From Enterobacter sp. RIT418 (GTDB lineage: Bacteria > Pseudomonadota > Gammaproteobacteria > Enterobacterales > Enterobacteriaceae), in the NCBI RefSeq assembly GCF_003057745.1, contig NZ_QBJD02000002.1, positions 186,001-250,000 on the forward strand: DNA of 64,000 nt, written 5' to 3'. The translations under genes were made by a program, and so were the position numbers. Positions 1-9,108 of the stretch are shown here, piece after piece. The notes below the pieces were generated by a model, which was not told the DNA's origin, ran no database searches, and worked only from the letters and a program-made list of their open reading frames with translations. Every line of letters begins with the position of its first letter. The stretch's first letter is position 1.

Positions 1-385
1 AGCTCACCCAACGCCAGCCATCGAACTCCGGCGTGCTGCTGGTTTGCATGTTGATATCTGAATCGTTGCCCACCAATTGCAGTAGAAACCATTTTTGTTT
101 CTGGCCGATACAAACCGGCTTTGTGTCCCAACGCACCAAACGTTTCGGTAACTTGTAACGCAACCAGTTGCGGGTCGACGCCAGGATGCGAACATCCTTA
201 CGGCTTAATCCAACCTCTTCAAAAAGCTCCCGGTACATCGCTTGTTCTGGGGACTCTCCTGGGTTTATCCCGCCCTGCGGGAATTGCCAGGAGTGCTGAC
301 CATACCGCCGGGCCCACATCACCTGGCCCTGACGATTACAAATTACAATTCCTACGTTCGGGCGGTAGCCATCGTCATCAATCAC
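1..385 (-). CDS. rppH: RNA pyrophosphohydrolase RppH (partial, N-terminal 128 residues)
   Basis: RppH removes pyrophosphate from the 5' end of triphosphorylated mRNAs and so triggers RNase E-dependent decay in the cytoplasm. The visible 128 residues hold the Nudix fold, with the Nudix box running from about Gly38 to Gly59 and its metal-binding glutamates in the RELFEEVG segment. The family protein is about 176 residues, so the C-terminal quarter lies beyond the left edge. I chose the GTG at 385 because it gives the conserved N-terminus [10 protein letters not shown]; no in-frame ATG fits. The gene is divergent from mutH across a 683-bp intergenic region. Confidence 0.96.
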   Translation of the reverse strand, partial: MIDDDGYRPNVGIVICNRQGQVMWARRYGQHSWQFPQGGINPGESPEQAMYRELFEEVGLSRKDVRILASTRNWLRYKLPKRLVRWDTKPVCIGQKQKWFLLQLVGNDSDINMQTSSTPEFDGWRWVS

Positions 386-540
386 CGGACTACCCCAAAC
401 TAAACCTGATATATGAATGATTGTTTCACACTACAGGGAGGCGGTAAACCACTCTCTTACAGGCCCGCAGCCTAATAACATTTGAATAACTCACAATTAT
501 CAGCTGAGTTATAAACAGATAAGCGGCCATAAGGCCAATT

Positions 541-1024
541 TTATTCACCTTTTCTGTGGATAGAGTTGTGAAGAAGTACGGAATTACCGATGAACAACCT
601 GGATACCGCCAATTTACCCGTTTTTAGCCAGTTAAATTTATTTCATATATTTCATGACATTAAGAGTGAGATCGCTATTTATAAACACCTTTACGTGACG
701 ATCGTCACACCCTGGATCGCGTCGTTGATGAAAGATCGAACAGCGTCGGTTTTATCCACAGAATGTGCCAATAAGTTAGTCACAATTTGTGTGAATATTC
801 GATTTTCATCGCACGTCAAGGCTGTAAATGGAAACAGTAGTCGAGGTTATTCCCAGTTATCCCACTTTTCTGTGGATAACATGGTGTAAGATCCTGTTCA
901 TTGCCAGTGACCAGAATTGAACAACCGGAATTTACGCCGCGTAAAGAGGGAGAATAACAATTAAAAGAATCTAAAAATCATACACATGGCGTATTTACCC
1001 AGAAAAAGTTAGACTCTATCCACA
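541..1024. promoter_or_regulatory. DARS2-type cluster of DnaA boxes in the rppH-mutH intergenic region
   Basis: The 683 bp between rppH and mutH contain no credible gene but many DnaA boxes (consensus TTATNCACA). Perfect boxes lie at 752-760 (TTATCCACA) and 871-879 (TGTGGATAA, opposite strand). Eight-of-nine matches lie at 541-549, 555-563, 790-798, 847-855 and 1016-1024. The 14-mer CTTTTCTGTGGATA occurs twice, at 549-562 and 865-878. In E. coli the DnaA-reactivating sequence DARS2, which helps convert ADP-DnaA to ATP-DnaA, sits between mutH and ygdP (rppH), the same position. I infer conservation of DARS2 from position and boxes; I did not identify the IHF and Fis sites with confidence. Confidence 0.8.
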
Positions 1025-1068
1025 AGGTGCATTTTCTTAGTTCATTTTTTAATCAAAAGGTTAACATC

Positions 1069-1761
1069 ATGCATTCGCTGGCCCCGCTGCTCTCTCCTCC
1101 TTCAAGTGAAGCGCAACTTCTCGCCCAGGCGCAGCGCCTGGCGGGCCTTTCGCTGGGAGAACTGGCAGCGATCGCGGGTTTACCTGTGCCAAAGGATCTC
1201 AAACGCGATAAGGGCTGGATCGGCATGCTGCTGGAACTGTGGCTTGGCGCCAGCGCGGGCAGCAAACCGGAACAGGATTTCGCCGCGCTGGGCGTTGAGC
1301 TAAAGACGATCCCTATAGACGGCCAGGGCAGACCGCTGGAAACCACCTTTGTTTGCGTGGCCCCGCTGACGGGCAATAGCGGCGTGACCTGGGAAACCAG
1401 CCACGTTCGGCATAAGCTCAAGCGCGTTCTTTGGGTGCCCGTAGAGGGCGAACGGCAGATCCCGCTTGCGGACAGGCGCATAGGCGCGCCCCTGCTCTGG
1501 AGCCCTGATGAAGAGGAAGAAAGGCAGCTATCCCAGGACTGGGAAGAGCTGATGGACATGATCGTCCTGGGCCAGGTGGAGCGCATTACCGCCCGACACG
1601 GCGAGGTGCTGCAGCTTCGCCCAAAGGCCGCCAACAGCAAGGCACTGACCGAAGCGGTCGGCGCCCGTGGCGAACCGATCCTGACGCTGCCGCGCGGCTT
1701 TTATCTCAAAAAGAATTTCACCGGCGCGCTGCTGGCACGTCATTTCTTACTGAATACCTAA
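1069..1761 (+). CDS. mutH: DNA mismatch repair endonuclease MutH
   Basis: MutH nicks the unmethylated strand at hemimethylated GATC sites after activation by MutS-MutL, directing methyl-directed mismatch repair. The 230-residue product matches the family length (about 229). The catalytic triad is visible as Asp70, Glu77 and Lys79 in the segment [11 protein letters not shown], followed by the conserved C-terminal core ending near GFYLKKNF. The ATG at 1069 was preferred over the in-frame ATG at 1027 because it gives the usual length and aligns the N-terminus. The gene is monocistronic in appearance, with the DnaA-box cluster upstream. Confidence 0.97.
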   Translation: MHSLAPLLSPPSSEAQLLAQAQRLAGLSLGELAAIAGLPVPKDLKRDKGWIGMLLELWLGASAGSKPEQDFAALGVELKTIPIDGQGRPLETTFVCVAPLTGNSGVTWETSHVRHKLKRVLWVPVEGERQIPLADRRIGAPLLWSPDEEEERQLSQDWEELMDMIVLGQVERITARHGEVLQLRPKAANSKALTEAVGARGEPILTLPRGFYLKKNFTGALLARHFLLNT

Positions 1762-1890
1762 TGTTTTAACCAAAATTGCGCACTGGCTAACATAATCACC
1801 TGGTATTTAAGATTTTCCCGCTTTCCCCTGTCGAATTATCGGGTTATTACTACACTATGATGTGATACGAGCCAGGTGAGGACGATAACG

Positions 1891-2109
1891 ATGAAAAAAT
1901 GGGCAGTGATAATCTCGGCGGTCGGTTTAGCGTTTGCCGTTTCAGGCTGTAGCAGCGATTACGTGATGGCGACCAAAGACGGTCGTATGATTCTGACGGA
2001 CGGCAAACCCGAAGTCGATGATGATACCGGTCTTGTAAGCTACCACGATCAGCAGGGCAATAAGATGCAAATTAATCGCGACGAAGTCTCACAGATTATT
2101 GAGCGATAA
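1891..2109 (+). CDS. ygdR: YgdR-type small lipoprotein (DUF903 family)
   Basis: This 72-residue protein has an N-terminal signal peptide ending in the lipobox AVSGC, with Cys20 as the predicted lipidated residue, followed by SSD. The remaining ~50 residues form the small SH3-like DUF903 domain ([11 protein letters not shown] motif) found in the E. coli paralogues YgdR, YgdI and YgdD. The biochemical function is not established. The ATG at 1891, just after GAGGACGATAACG, gives a normal signal peptide; an in-frame start at 1876 would add residues before it. A rho-independent terminator follows at once. Confidence 0.92.
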   Translation: MKKWAVIISAVGLAFAVSGCSSDYVMATKDGRMILTDGKPEVDDDTGLVSYHDQQGNKMQINRDEVSQIIER

Positions 2110-2114
2110 CCGAT

Positions 2115-2150
2115 AAAGGTCAGTATCTTACTGGCCTTTTTGATTTTTTT
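2115..2150 (+). terminator. Rho-independent terminator of ygdR
   Basis: The arms AAAGGTCAG and CTGGCCTTT pair with one G-T wobble around a 7-nt loop and are followed by a T-rich tract. The hairpin lies a few bases after the ygdR stop and points the same way. Confidence 0.8.
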
Positions 2151-2241
2151 CCTTCCCCTTTCGCTTCCCCTCTGCCATGTTTATATTCCTTTGTCGGGAG
2201 GTTCCTGACGCGGTTTATAGGTCAATTGAAGGAAGCCGGCT

Positions 2242-3282
2242 ATGCATTATCACCGTATCCCCCATAGCGCACTGGAAGTCAGCCAACTGGGGCTGGGCAC
2301 GATGACGTTTGGTGAACAAAACAGCGAAGCCGATGCCCATGAGCAACTCGATTATGCCGTCAGTCAGGGCATTAACCTGATTGACGTGGCGGAAATGTAC
2401 CCTGTTCCTCCTCGCCCGGAAACGCAGGGCCTAACCGAAACCTACGTGGGTAACTGGCTGGCAAAACGCGGCAATCGCGAAAAGCTGGTTATCGCCTCGA
2501 AAGTCAGCGGCCCTTCGCGCAATAACGACACGGGGATCCGCCCGAATCAGATCCTCGATCGCAAGAACATTCGCGCCGCGCTGGATGCCAGCCTGAAGCG
2601 TCTGCAAACCGATTATCTCGATCTTTACCAGGTTCACTGGCCGCAGCGCCCAACCAACTGCTTCGGTAAGCTCGGCTACAGCTGGAGCGATAGCGCTCCC
2701 GCCGTGAGCCTGCTTGAAACGCTGGAGGCGCTGACGGAGTGCCAGCGCGCGGGCAAGATCCGCTACATCGGCGTGTCGAACGAAACGGCGTTTGGCGTGA
2801 TGCGCTATCTGCATCTCGCGGACAAGCACGATCTGCCGCGCATCGTCACGATCCAGAATCCTTACAGCCTGCTAAACCGCAGCTATGAAGTCGGCCTGGC
2901 GGAAGTGACGCAGTACGAGGAGGTGGAGCTGCTGGCATACTCCTGCCTGGGCTTTGGCACGCTAACCGGTAAGTACCTGAACGGCGCGAAGCCCGCCGGC
3001 GCGCGCAACACGCTTTTCAGCCGTTTCACCCGCTACAGCGGCGAACAGACGCAGAAGGCCGTGGCGGCCTACGTGGATATCGCCAGGCGTCACGGCCTGG
3101 ACCCAGCCCAGATGGCGCTGGCCTTCGTGCGTCGCCAGCCGTTCGTGGCCAGCACCCTGCTTGGCGCAACGACGATGGAACAGCTGAAAACGAACGTTGA
3201 GAGTTTCCATCTGAACCTGAGTGAAGAGGTGTTAGCGGAGATTGAGGCGGTGCATCAGGTTTATACATACCCGGCACCGTAA
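2242..3282 (+). CDS. tas: Tas, NADP-dependent aldo-keto reductase
   Basis: The 346-residue product has the length and sequence of E. coli Tas (YgdS), a TIM-barrel aldo-keto reductase. Visible hallmarks are the N-terminal strand QLGLGTMTFGE, the catalytic Asp/Tyr segment DVAEMYP near residues 48-54, and the IQNPYSLLNRSYE segment near 205. The family binds NADP(H) in the C-terminal part. Tas was named from suppression of tyrosine auxotrophy in a starved E. coli mutant; its physiological substrate is not known to me. It is convergent with lplT, and a hairpin follows the stop. Confidence 0.95.
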   Translation: MHYHRIPHSALEVSQLGLGTMTFGEQNSEADAHEQLDYAVSQGINLIDVAEMYPVPPRPETQGLTETYVGNWLAKRGNREKLVIASKVSGPSRNNDTGIRPNQILDRKNIRAALDASLKRLQTDYLDLYQVHWPQRPTNCFGKLGYSWSDSAPAVSLLETLEALTECQRAGKIRYIGVSNETAFGVMRYLHLADKHDLPRIVTIQNPYSLLNRSYEVGLAEVTQYEEVELLAYSCLGFGTLTGKYLNGAKPAGARNTLFSRFTRYSGEQTQKAVAAYVDIARRHGLDPAQMALAFVRRQPFVASTLLGATTMEQLKTNVESFHLNLSEEVLAEIEAVHQVYTYPAP

Positions 3283-3292
3283 TAAAAGCAAA

Positions 3293-3315
3293 ACGGCAAC
3301 AGAGTTGCCGTATTT
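3293..3315 (+). terminator. Rho-independent terminator of tas
   Basis: Perfect 8-bp arms ACGGCAAC and GTTGCCGT enclose a 3-nt loop and are followed by ATTT, 10 bp after the tas stop codon. Confidence 0.75.
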
Positions 3316-3324
3316 GGTGTTTGC

Positions 3325-3346
3325 GCCCTCTCCCGTGGGAGAGGGC
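3325..3346. repeat. Dispersed palindromic repeat (CCCTCTCCC family), copy 1
   Basis: GCCCTCTCCC and GGGAGAGGGC form a 10-bp-arm palindrome between the convergent genes tas and lplT. Related palindromes occur at 35491-35528, 39021-39048, 42776-42796, 50383-50422 and 53665-53700. Confidence 0.75.
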
Positions 3347-3371
3347 TTCAGGCCGCTTCTGGCCACTGATG

Positions 3372-4565
3372 TCAACGCCGACGCTGCCAGATCCACAGCC
3401 CGCTAATCGCCAGCGCAAACAGCGCGCCAAACCCGATGCCGATCGCCACCACCGGCGCGCCCGCCTTCACCGCCAGCGAATAGAGCCCCAGCATCAGCAG
3501 CATGGCGATGTTTTCGCCCAGGTTTTGCACCGCAATCGCATTGCCTGCCCCCACGGTCTGCTTGCCGCGCTCCTGCAATAACGCGTTCAGCGGAACCACG
3601 AAGAAGCCGCCCAGCATACCCATCAGGATCAGCAGAGCATACGAGGGCAGCAGCGCATGCTGGACCGAGAAGATCAGCACCACAACGCCGATAAGTATCC
3701 CCGCGGGCATACAGCGCGCGACCGTCTCCAGCGTCACCAGCTTAGCCGCCGCCCCCGCGCCGACGACAATCCCAATCGCCACCATCGCATTAAGATAGGT
3801 CGGCGTGGCGTTGTCTACGATACCCAGCGCCACGGGCACCCACAGCACCAGCAGAAAGCGCAGGGTAACGCCCGCGCCCCAGAACATGCTGGTACCCATC
3901 AGCGAAAAACGGGTTTCGCCGTTGCGCCACAGCACGCGGCAGGCGTTGAAGAAGCTGCTCGTCATCGGCCCAAAACGCCAGGACTGGCCCGGGCGCGCCA
4001 CCGGCAGCGCAGGAATAAACAGGTTAGCGATAACCGCCCCGCCGTACACCACGGCGCAGACGCCCAGCGCGGCCAGCACGTGCCAGTCGGCCAGCACGCC
4101 GCCCGCTACCGAGCCCACCAGGATTGCCGCAATAGTCGAGGACTCCATCAGGCCGTTGGCCTTGACCAGCTTATCGCCGGTCGTCAGTTCGCCCAGAATG
4201 CCGTACTTCGCCGGAGAATAGGCCGCCGCGCCAATGCCCACCAGCGTGTAGCCGATAAACGGGTTGATGCCGAAGCAGATGCTGGCGGCACCGAGCAGCT
4301 TAAGGCCGTTGGCGAACATCATCACCCGGCCTTTTGGGAAGCTATCGGCCACCTGCCCCACAAAAGGCGCAAAGATGATGTAAGCACCCACAAACACCAT
4401 CTGCAGCACCGGCTGGCTCCAGTCGGGGTAAAACTCGGCCTTGAGCAGCGCCAGCGTGGCAAACAGCAGCGCGTTATCGCCGAAGGCAGAGAGAAACTGG
4501 GCGGCAATGACCGCCATCATGCTTTTCGACCAGATAGAGGTGTTAGTGTGTGCTGACTCACGCAT
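3372..4565 (-). CDS. lplT: Lysophospholipid transporter LplT
   Basis: LplT flips lysophospholipids across the inner membrane for re-acylation by Aas. The 397-residue product is a major facilitator with about 12 hydrophobic segments, and its N-terminal [18 protein letters not shown] segment is nearly identical to E. coli LplT. The ATG at 4565 was chosen over the upstream in-frame start at 4586 because the protein then begins [10 protein letters not shown] like its orthologues. Its start overlaps the end of aas by 8 bp, showing translational coupling in an aas-lplT operon. Confidence 0.96.
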   Translation of the reverse strand: MRESAHTNTSIWSKSMMAVIAAQFLSAFGDNALLFATLALLKAEFYPDWSQPVLQMVFVGAYIIFAPFVGQVADSFPKGRVMMFANGLKLLGAASICFGINPFIGYTLVGIGAAAYSPAKYGILGELTTGDKLVKANGLMESSTIAAILVGSVAGGVLADWHVLAALGVCAVVYGGAVIANLFIPALPVARPGQSWRFGPMTSSFFNACRVLWRNGETRFSLMGTSMFWGAGVTLRFLLVLWVPVALGIVDNATPTYLNAMVAIGIVVGAGAAAKLVTLETVARCMPAGILIGVVVLIFSVQHALLPSYALLILMGMLGGFFVVPLNALLQERGKQTVGAGNAIAVQNLGENIAMLLMLGLYSLAVKAGAPVVAIGIGFGALFALAISGLWIWQRRR

Positions 4566-6717
4566 TATGCTGTTCCGCCTCTTCAACCATGCCCTTAAGG
4601 GTCACGAAATCGGGCTTGCCGCTGCCCAGCACCGGAAGCTGTTTGAGGTAGCGAATATCGCGCGGTACCGCCAGCTCGGGAATGCCGTGCTCGCGCGCGT
4701 GCTTGAGCAGCCGATCGCGCCTGAGCTCGCTGTCGGTGGTAAAGAGCACCAGCGCTTCCCCTTTGCTGGCGTCGCTTTTCACAACGGTGGCGTGAAGCCT
4801 GTCGGCAGAGACCGCCATCGCCAGCTGTTCTACCGTCTCAAGCGAGACCATTTCACCCGCAATCTTGGCGAAGCGCTTTGCGCGTCCCTGGATCTGCACG
4901 TAGCCCTGCTCGTCGAAGCGGACAATATCGCCGGTATCGTACCAGCCGGTCTCGATGTCGCCGTTGACGTTTTCCGCCGTCGGCGCTTCCAGCACGCCCG
5001 GATTTTCGACCCGCAGATAGCCGTTCATCACGTTTGGCCCCTTCAGCTGCAGGCGACCACCGTCCTCAATGCCCGGCACCGCCAGCAGGCGCGCGTCCAG
5101 CCCCGGCAGCAGCCTTCCTACCGTGCCCGGCTTCGCAGCCATCGGCACGTTGATGGAGACCACGGGCGCGCACTCCGTCACGCCGTAGCCTTCCAGAATG
5201 CGCAGGCCAAACTTATCCTGCCAGATTTGGCGCGTGCTCTCCTGGAGCTTCTCGGCCCCGGCAACCACATACCGCACGCGGAAGAAGTCGTACGGGTTGG
5301 CAAAGCGGGCATAGTTGCCGAGGAAGGTTGACGTGCCGAAGAGGACGGTACAGTTGCGGTCGTACACCAGCTCCGGCACGACGCGGTAGTGCAGTGGGCT
5401 CGGATACAGAAAGACCTCCGCACCGGTCAGCAGCGGCGTAAACAGGCCCACCGTGAGGCCAAACGAGTGGAACAGCGGCAGCGCCGACATAAAGCGGTCT
5501 TTTGCCGTAAAATCGGCGATAGTTTTGATCTGCTCTACGTTCGCCAGAATGCTTTTGTGGCTATGCACCACGCCCTTCGGATGGCCTTCGGAACCGGAGG
5601 TAAAGAGGATAATCGCGTCGTCTTCCGGCTTCTGCTTCACCTGCGCCAGATGCGGCATCAGTAGGTGGGCGAAGATCCACAGCTTATCGCACGTCGTGAC
5701 GTCCGCTTTTAAGTCTTCAAGGAATACCCAGCGAACCTGCGTAAGCTGTTCCGGCAGGTGCCACAGCTTGCCCTTGTCGAGAAACTGACGGGAGGTGAAG
5801 ACGGTGTTGATTTGTGCCGCCGTGATGGCGCTGGTCAGCCCCTTGACGCCCGCCGTGTAGTTCATCATCGCCGGGATGCGCCCGCGCGCGACGGCACCGA
5901 AGATCACCGCCGCGCTGATCCCCGCGTTCGGCAGCATCAGGCCAATCTTTTCGCCGCGCTTGCTGTACTTCTCAAGAATACGCCCCACGAACAGGGTCTT
6001 GGTCAGCAGCTTGCGATAGGTGTCCGGGGTAAAATTAACGTCTTCAATACAGTTTTTCTTCGCGCCGTAGCGGTACTGCGCCGACAGCAGGGACTCGTAC
6101 AGCGTTTCGCGCGGGCGAACCGCCATGCGCGCTTCCATCATGATCTGGTGGAGCATTTCACCGGCAATTTTACGGCGGTCGCGGGCGCGCGGCGCGTCCG
6201 GCATCGGCAGCGACGTCGGCGGCAGAATGTGGAGGGTAATTTTCGGGAACAGACGCTGCTTCACCAGCCCTTTCAGGCGGCTGAAGTGGGTTAGCTCCGC
6301 GCCTTCAATGCGCAGCGGCACAACGGTTGCCCTGGACTTCGCGGCCACAAACCCCGCGCCGTCATAAATTTTCATCAGCGAGCCGGTAACGGAGATCCGT
6401 CCCTCCGGAAATATGACCACCGGGCGGCCCTGCTCAATCAGGCGCACCAGATGCTTAATCATCATCGGCTTCGTCGGGTCGAGCGGTACAAAATCAATCA
6501 GCGGCGCCAGCCAGCGCATAAACCACTTTTGGCTGATGGAGGTGTAGACCGCAAATACCGGACGCCCGGGTAAAAACAGCGCCAGCAGGATGCCGTCGAT
6601 AAAGGAAACGTGATTGGGCGTAATGAGCACGCGTTCGCCATTAAGCGCCTGGGTATCGCCTGTTACGCGGACGCGAAACAGAATGCGGAAGAGTGTACGG
6701 AAGAACCCAAATAGCAT
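4558..6717 (-). CDS. aas: Bifunctional acyl-ACP synthetase / 2-acylglycerophosphoethanolamine acyltransferase Aas
   Basis: Aas regenerates phosphatidylethanolamine from 2-acyl-lysophospholipid at the inner membrane using acyl-ACP. The product has 719 residues, the same as in E. coli. The N-terminal third is a PlsC-type acyltransferase, with the NHVSFID catalytic His-Asp motif near residue 36 and FPEGRIS near 100. The rest is an AMP-binding synthetase with the P-loop-like [13 protein letters not shown] near 375 and the YDTGD segment near 590. It is the first gene of the aas-lplT operon. Confidence 0.97.
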   Translation of the reverse strand: MLFGFFRTLFRILFRVRVTGDTQALNGERVLITPNHVSFIDGILLALFLPGRPVFAVYTSISQKWFMRWLAPLIDFVPLDPTKPMMIKHLVRLIEQGRPVVIFPEGRISVTGSLMKIYDGAGFVAAKSRATVVPLRIEGAELTHFSRLKGLVKQRLFPKITLHILPPTSLPMPDAPRARDRRKIAGEMLHQIMMEARMAVRPRETLYESLLSAQYRYGAKKNCIEDVNFTPDTYRKLLTKTLFVGRILEKYSKRGEKIGLMLPNAGISAAVIFGAVARGRIPAMMNYTAGVKGLTSAITAAQINTVFTSRQFLDKGKLWHLPEQLTQVRWVFLEDLKADVTTCDKLWIFAHLLMPHLAQVKQKPEDDAIILFTSGSEGHPKGVVHSHKSILANVEQIKTIADFTAKDRFMSALPLFHSFGLTVGLFTPLLTGAEVFLYPSPLHYRVVPELVYDRNCTVLFGTSTFLGNYARFANPYDFFRVRYVVAGAEKLQESTRQIWQDKFGLRILEGYGVTECAPVVSINVPMAAKPGTVGRLLPGLDARLLAVPGIEDGGRLQLKGPNVMNGYLRVENPGVLEAPTAENVNGDIETGWYDTGDIVRFDEQGYVQIQGRAKRFAKIAGEMVSLETVEQLAMAVSADRLHATVVKSDASKGEALVLFTTDSELRRDRLLKHAREHGIPELAVPRDIRYLKQLPVLGSGKPDFVTLKGMVEEAEQHNA

Positions 6718-6811
6718 CTCAACTCCTTTTGCCAGCCAGTGTGAGGGGTTAGGTTAAAGAGTGGCAGATTACACGAGAAGTGATAGGGGAGCGACAGCAA
6801 AAATAGAGGCG

Positions 6812-6896
6812 AAAAAAACCTGCGCATCCGCGCAGGCTGGTGCAAGAGATGAGTACGAAACCGTACTAAGAATTCTCACCAATCAATACCTCTGGG
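6812..6896 (-). ncRNA. omrA: Small regulatory RNA OmrA
   Basis: Read on the minus strand the transcript begins CCCAGAGGTATTGATTGG at 6896 and ends with a GC-rich hairpin (CCTGCGCGGATGCGCAGG) plus a U-run at 6818-6812. The 5' end and terminator match E. coli OmrA, and the location between aas and galR is the same. OmrA is an Hfq-dependent sRNA activated by EnvZ-OmpR; its conserved 5' end pairs with mRNAs for outer-membrane receptors and regulators. The middle of the molecule has diverged, as expected. Ends are assigned by homology. Confidence 0.93.
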
Positions 6897-7012
6897 ATCT
6901 TGATTGTGGTCGTTCGCTATCGGCTTCGCCAGTGGGAAAACGCAAGGGAATGAACCGAAATGCAACCAGGTGTGAATATTCGCTTTTGCTGTTACAGGTT
7001 GAAGTTTCAGGC

Positions 7013-7095
7013 AAAAAAAAACCTGCGTATCAACGCAGGCTGGTGTAAGTCGTGTTCATCAACCGGAGCTGATTCCACCTATCAATACCTCTGGG
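7013..7095 (-). ncRNA. omrB: Small regulatory RNA OmrB
   Basis: This is a tandem partner of omrA about 120 bp upstream on the same strand. It begins with the same CCCAGAGGTATTGATAGG at 7095 and ends in a hairpin (CCTGCGTTGATACGCAGG) followed by a run of Us. The central part differs from OmrA, as in E. coli. The shared 5' end is the seed that pairs with common targets such as ompT, cirA and csgD mRNAs. Each copy has its own upstream region and should be independently transcribed. Confidence 0.92.
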
Positions 7096-7205
7096 ATCTC
7101 GACTCTAGCAACACGCTCTCGACGCTGGCTACCGGACAATCGCAACAGCCTGAGGCAAAGTGTAACTAAAGGTTCTAATTGACATTCTTTTGTCATGCTT
7201 AGCAT

Positions 7206-7220
7206 GTGTAACGATTACAC
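7206..7220. promoter_or_regulatory. Palindrome upstream of galR (possible second operator)
   Basis: GTGTAA-CGA-TTACAC is a perfect inverted repeat with 6-bp arms. It resembles a GalR operator but is 15 bp, one base shorter than the usual 16-bp site. It lies just after a TTGACA hexamer at 7179-7184 and overlaps the likely -10 region (TAGCAT at 7200-7205), so it could be autoregulatory. Confidence 0.4.
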
Positions 7221-7307
7221 CAGCCCGGGGTGTTCTGCGTCACGTTTGTCGAGGTTCAAAACCCGTCCCCCTTGAATGCGCGCCGCTTTTCCGCAACACT
7301 AATTGGT

Positions 7308-7323
7308 GTGTAAACGCTTACCC
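7308..7323 (+). promoter_or_regulatory. Candidate GalR operator upstream of galR
   Basis: GTGTAAACGCTTACCC resembles the Gal operator consensus GTGNAANCGNTTNCAC, differing only near its right end. It lies 18 bp before the galR start codon. GalR is known to be autoregulated in E. coli; binding here is inferred. Confidence 0.55.
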
Positions 7324-7341
7324 CTAATAAGAAGGTATTAA

Positions 7342-8358
7342 ATGGCGACAATTAAGGACGTGGCCCGGCTGGCGGGCGTTTCCGTCGCAACCGTCTCGCG
7401 CGTGATTAACGCGTCTCCTAAAGCCAGCGAGGCATCCCGCCTGGCCGTACAAACCGCCATGGACACCCTGAACTATCACCCCAACGCCAACGCGCGCGCG
7501 CTGGCCCAGCAGTCGACCGAGACGATTGGGCTGGTCGTAGGCGATGTCTCCGATCCCTTTTTCGGCGCGATGGTCAAAGCCGTGGAGCAGGTGTCGTACC
7601 AGACGGGCAACTTTCTGCTGATCGGCAACGGCTACCATAACGAACTGAAAGAACGCCAGGCGATTGAACAGCTGATTCGCCACCGCTGCGCCGCGCTGGT
7701 GGTTCACGCCAAAATGATCCCCGACGCCGAGCTGATTCATTTGATGAAGCAGATCCCCGGCATGGTGATCATCAACCGCATCATTCCCGGCTTTGAACAG
7801 CGCTGCGTGGCGCTCGACGACCGCTACGGGGCCTGGCTTGCCACCCGTCATCTGATCCAGCAGGGCCACACCCGCATCGGCTATCTCTGCTCCAACCACC
7901 CTATTTCCGACGCCGAAGATCGCCTGCAGGGCTATTACGACGCGCTGCGCGAAAACGGCCTGCCGTGCAACGACAGGCTGGTGGCTTACGGCGAGCCGGA
8001 CGAAAGCGGCGGCGAGCAGGCGATGACCGAGCTTCTCGGCCGCGGGAAGAACTTTACGGCCATCGCCTGCTACAACGACTCGATGGCCGCCGGAGCAATG
8101 GGCGTATTAAACGATAACGGAATCGACGTGCCGGCAGAGATTTCGCTGATTGGCTTTGATGACGTGCTGGTTTCTCGCTACGTGCGACCGCGCCTGACCA
8201 CCGTGCGCTACCCGATTATAACCATGGCGACGCAGGCGGCAGAGCTGGCCCTCGCGCTTGCGGATAACCGCCCGCCGCCGGAGATTACGCATCTGTTTAG
8301 CCCGACGCTGGTCCGCCGTCACTCCGTGGCATCCCCCGTGGAAGAACAGAGCGAATAG
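7342..8358 (+). CDS. galR: Galactose operon repressor GalR
   Basis: GalR is the LacI-family repressor of galETK and mgl/galP genes, released by D-galactose. The 338-residue product has the N-terminal helix-turn-helix (MATIKDVARLAGVSVATVSR) and a periplasmic-binding-protein-like sugar domain; the segment LVVGDVSDPFFGAMVKAVEQ near residue 64 is identical to E. coli GalR. The tail after the conserved TLVRRHSV is shorter than in E. coli. Its 3' end overlaps the convergent GNAT gene by 40 bp. A Gal-like operator lies just upstream. Confidence 0.96.
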   Translation: MATIKDVARLAGVSVATVSRVINASPKASEASRLAVQTAMDTLNYHPNANARALAQQSTETIGLVVGDVSDPFFGAMVKAVEQVSYQTGNFLLIGNGYHNELKERQAIEQLIRHRCAALVVHAKMIPDAELIHLMKQIPGMVIINRIIPGFEQRCVALDDRYGAWLATRHLIQQGHTRIGYLCSNHPISDAEDRLQGYYDALRENGLPCNDRLVAYGEPDESGGEQAMTELLGRGKNFTAIACYNDSMAAGAMGVLNDNGIDVPAEISLIGFDDVLVSRYVRPRLTTVRYPIITMATQAAELALALADNRPPPEITHLFSPTLVRRHSVASPVEEQSE

Positions 8359-8795
8359 CGATACAGATGAACCGTTTTATCCGGGTATTCCAGCCCGTCA
8401 CCGATGTACTGCCAGCCGTAACGTTCGTAGAAGTCACGGCAGGCTGACCAGAGGTGAAGCTCGGCGTACCCTGCCTGCCTGGCATACGTCTGTACGTGCT
8501 GCTGTAAACGCCCCGCCAGCCCCTGCCCGCGCGCCGATTCGTCAACGTAAAGCGACGCCAGCCAGGGATAAAGATCCTGACGCGCGATCAGGTCGCAGCG
8601 CCACAGCCCCACGGTGCCCAGCAGTCGCTCCCCCTCCACGGCGATAAACGTGAGCGGCAGCGCGTCCGGCGTCAGGCTGTGTTCAACAATGCTCTGGAAA
8701 AAGGCGCGCGGAAGCCCGTCGCCGAAGGCTTTCCAGATCCAGTCAATGACCTGTTCGGTAAACCGCGGTGCGGCGTACAGTGGTTGAATGTTCAT
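8319..8795 (-). CDS. GNAT family N-acetyltransferase
   Basis: The 158-residue protein has the GNAT fold. The acetyl-CoA pyrophosphate-binding segment SARGQGLAGRLQQ (R/QxxGxG/A type) lies near residues 91-103, after the beta-strand WLASLYVDE. The substrate cannot be read from sequence. The gene is not at this position in E. coli K-12. It is transcribed toward galR, overlaps the galR 3' end by 40 bp, and is divergent from a LacI-type regulator 313 bp away, which might control it. Confidence 0.85.
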   Translation of the reverse strand: MNIQPLYAAPRFTEQVIDWIWKAFGDGLPRAFFQSIVEHSLTPDALPLTFIAVEGERLLGTVGLWRCDLIARQDLYPWLASLYVDESARGQGLAGRLQQHVQTYARQAGYAELHLWSACRDFYERYGWQYIGDGLEYPDKTVHLYRYSLCSSTGDATE

Positions 8796-9108
8796 CTCGG
8801 CTTTTCCTTAACGAGCGGCACGGCTCAAGACGGTCAGTGCCGCCGTTCGATCGGGCTTTTGTTGAGTGAGAGGCGGGTAGCATGCCAAAGATCGCCCGCC
8901 CGTTCAGCATGTTTTGTCTTAAAGCGCACAGCGCAGCGGGTGCTGTGCCAGAAGAGGATGCCCCCTTCGCCCTTCAACCCTTTATGCCGTTCGGGCGGAT
9001 CGTCTCCAAAAGCGTGATCGCGATAGATTTTTTGCCCTTCCCGCGCCGCTTAAGGCCCGGATGGTCTGTGGTAAACTGCAGATCGTTACGTGGAATCAGG
9101 AATGTCTA
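8796..9108. other. Divergent intergenic region between GNAT and LacI-type genes
   Basis: No gene is evident in these 313 bp. They should contain the promoters of both flanking genes. The only structure I see is the inverted repeat GCACAGC-N9-GCTGTGC at 8926-8948. No convincing LacI-type operator with a central CG stands out. Confidence 0.5.

Noticed and set aside
590..889. 99-codon open frame inside the rppH-mutH gap
   Set aside because: It covers the DnaA-box cluster, has no Shine-Dalgarno or recognisable homologue, and its codon use is unlike neighbouring genes.
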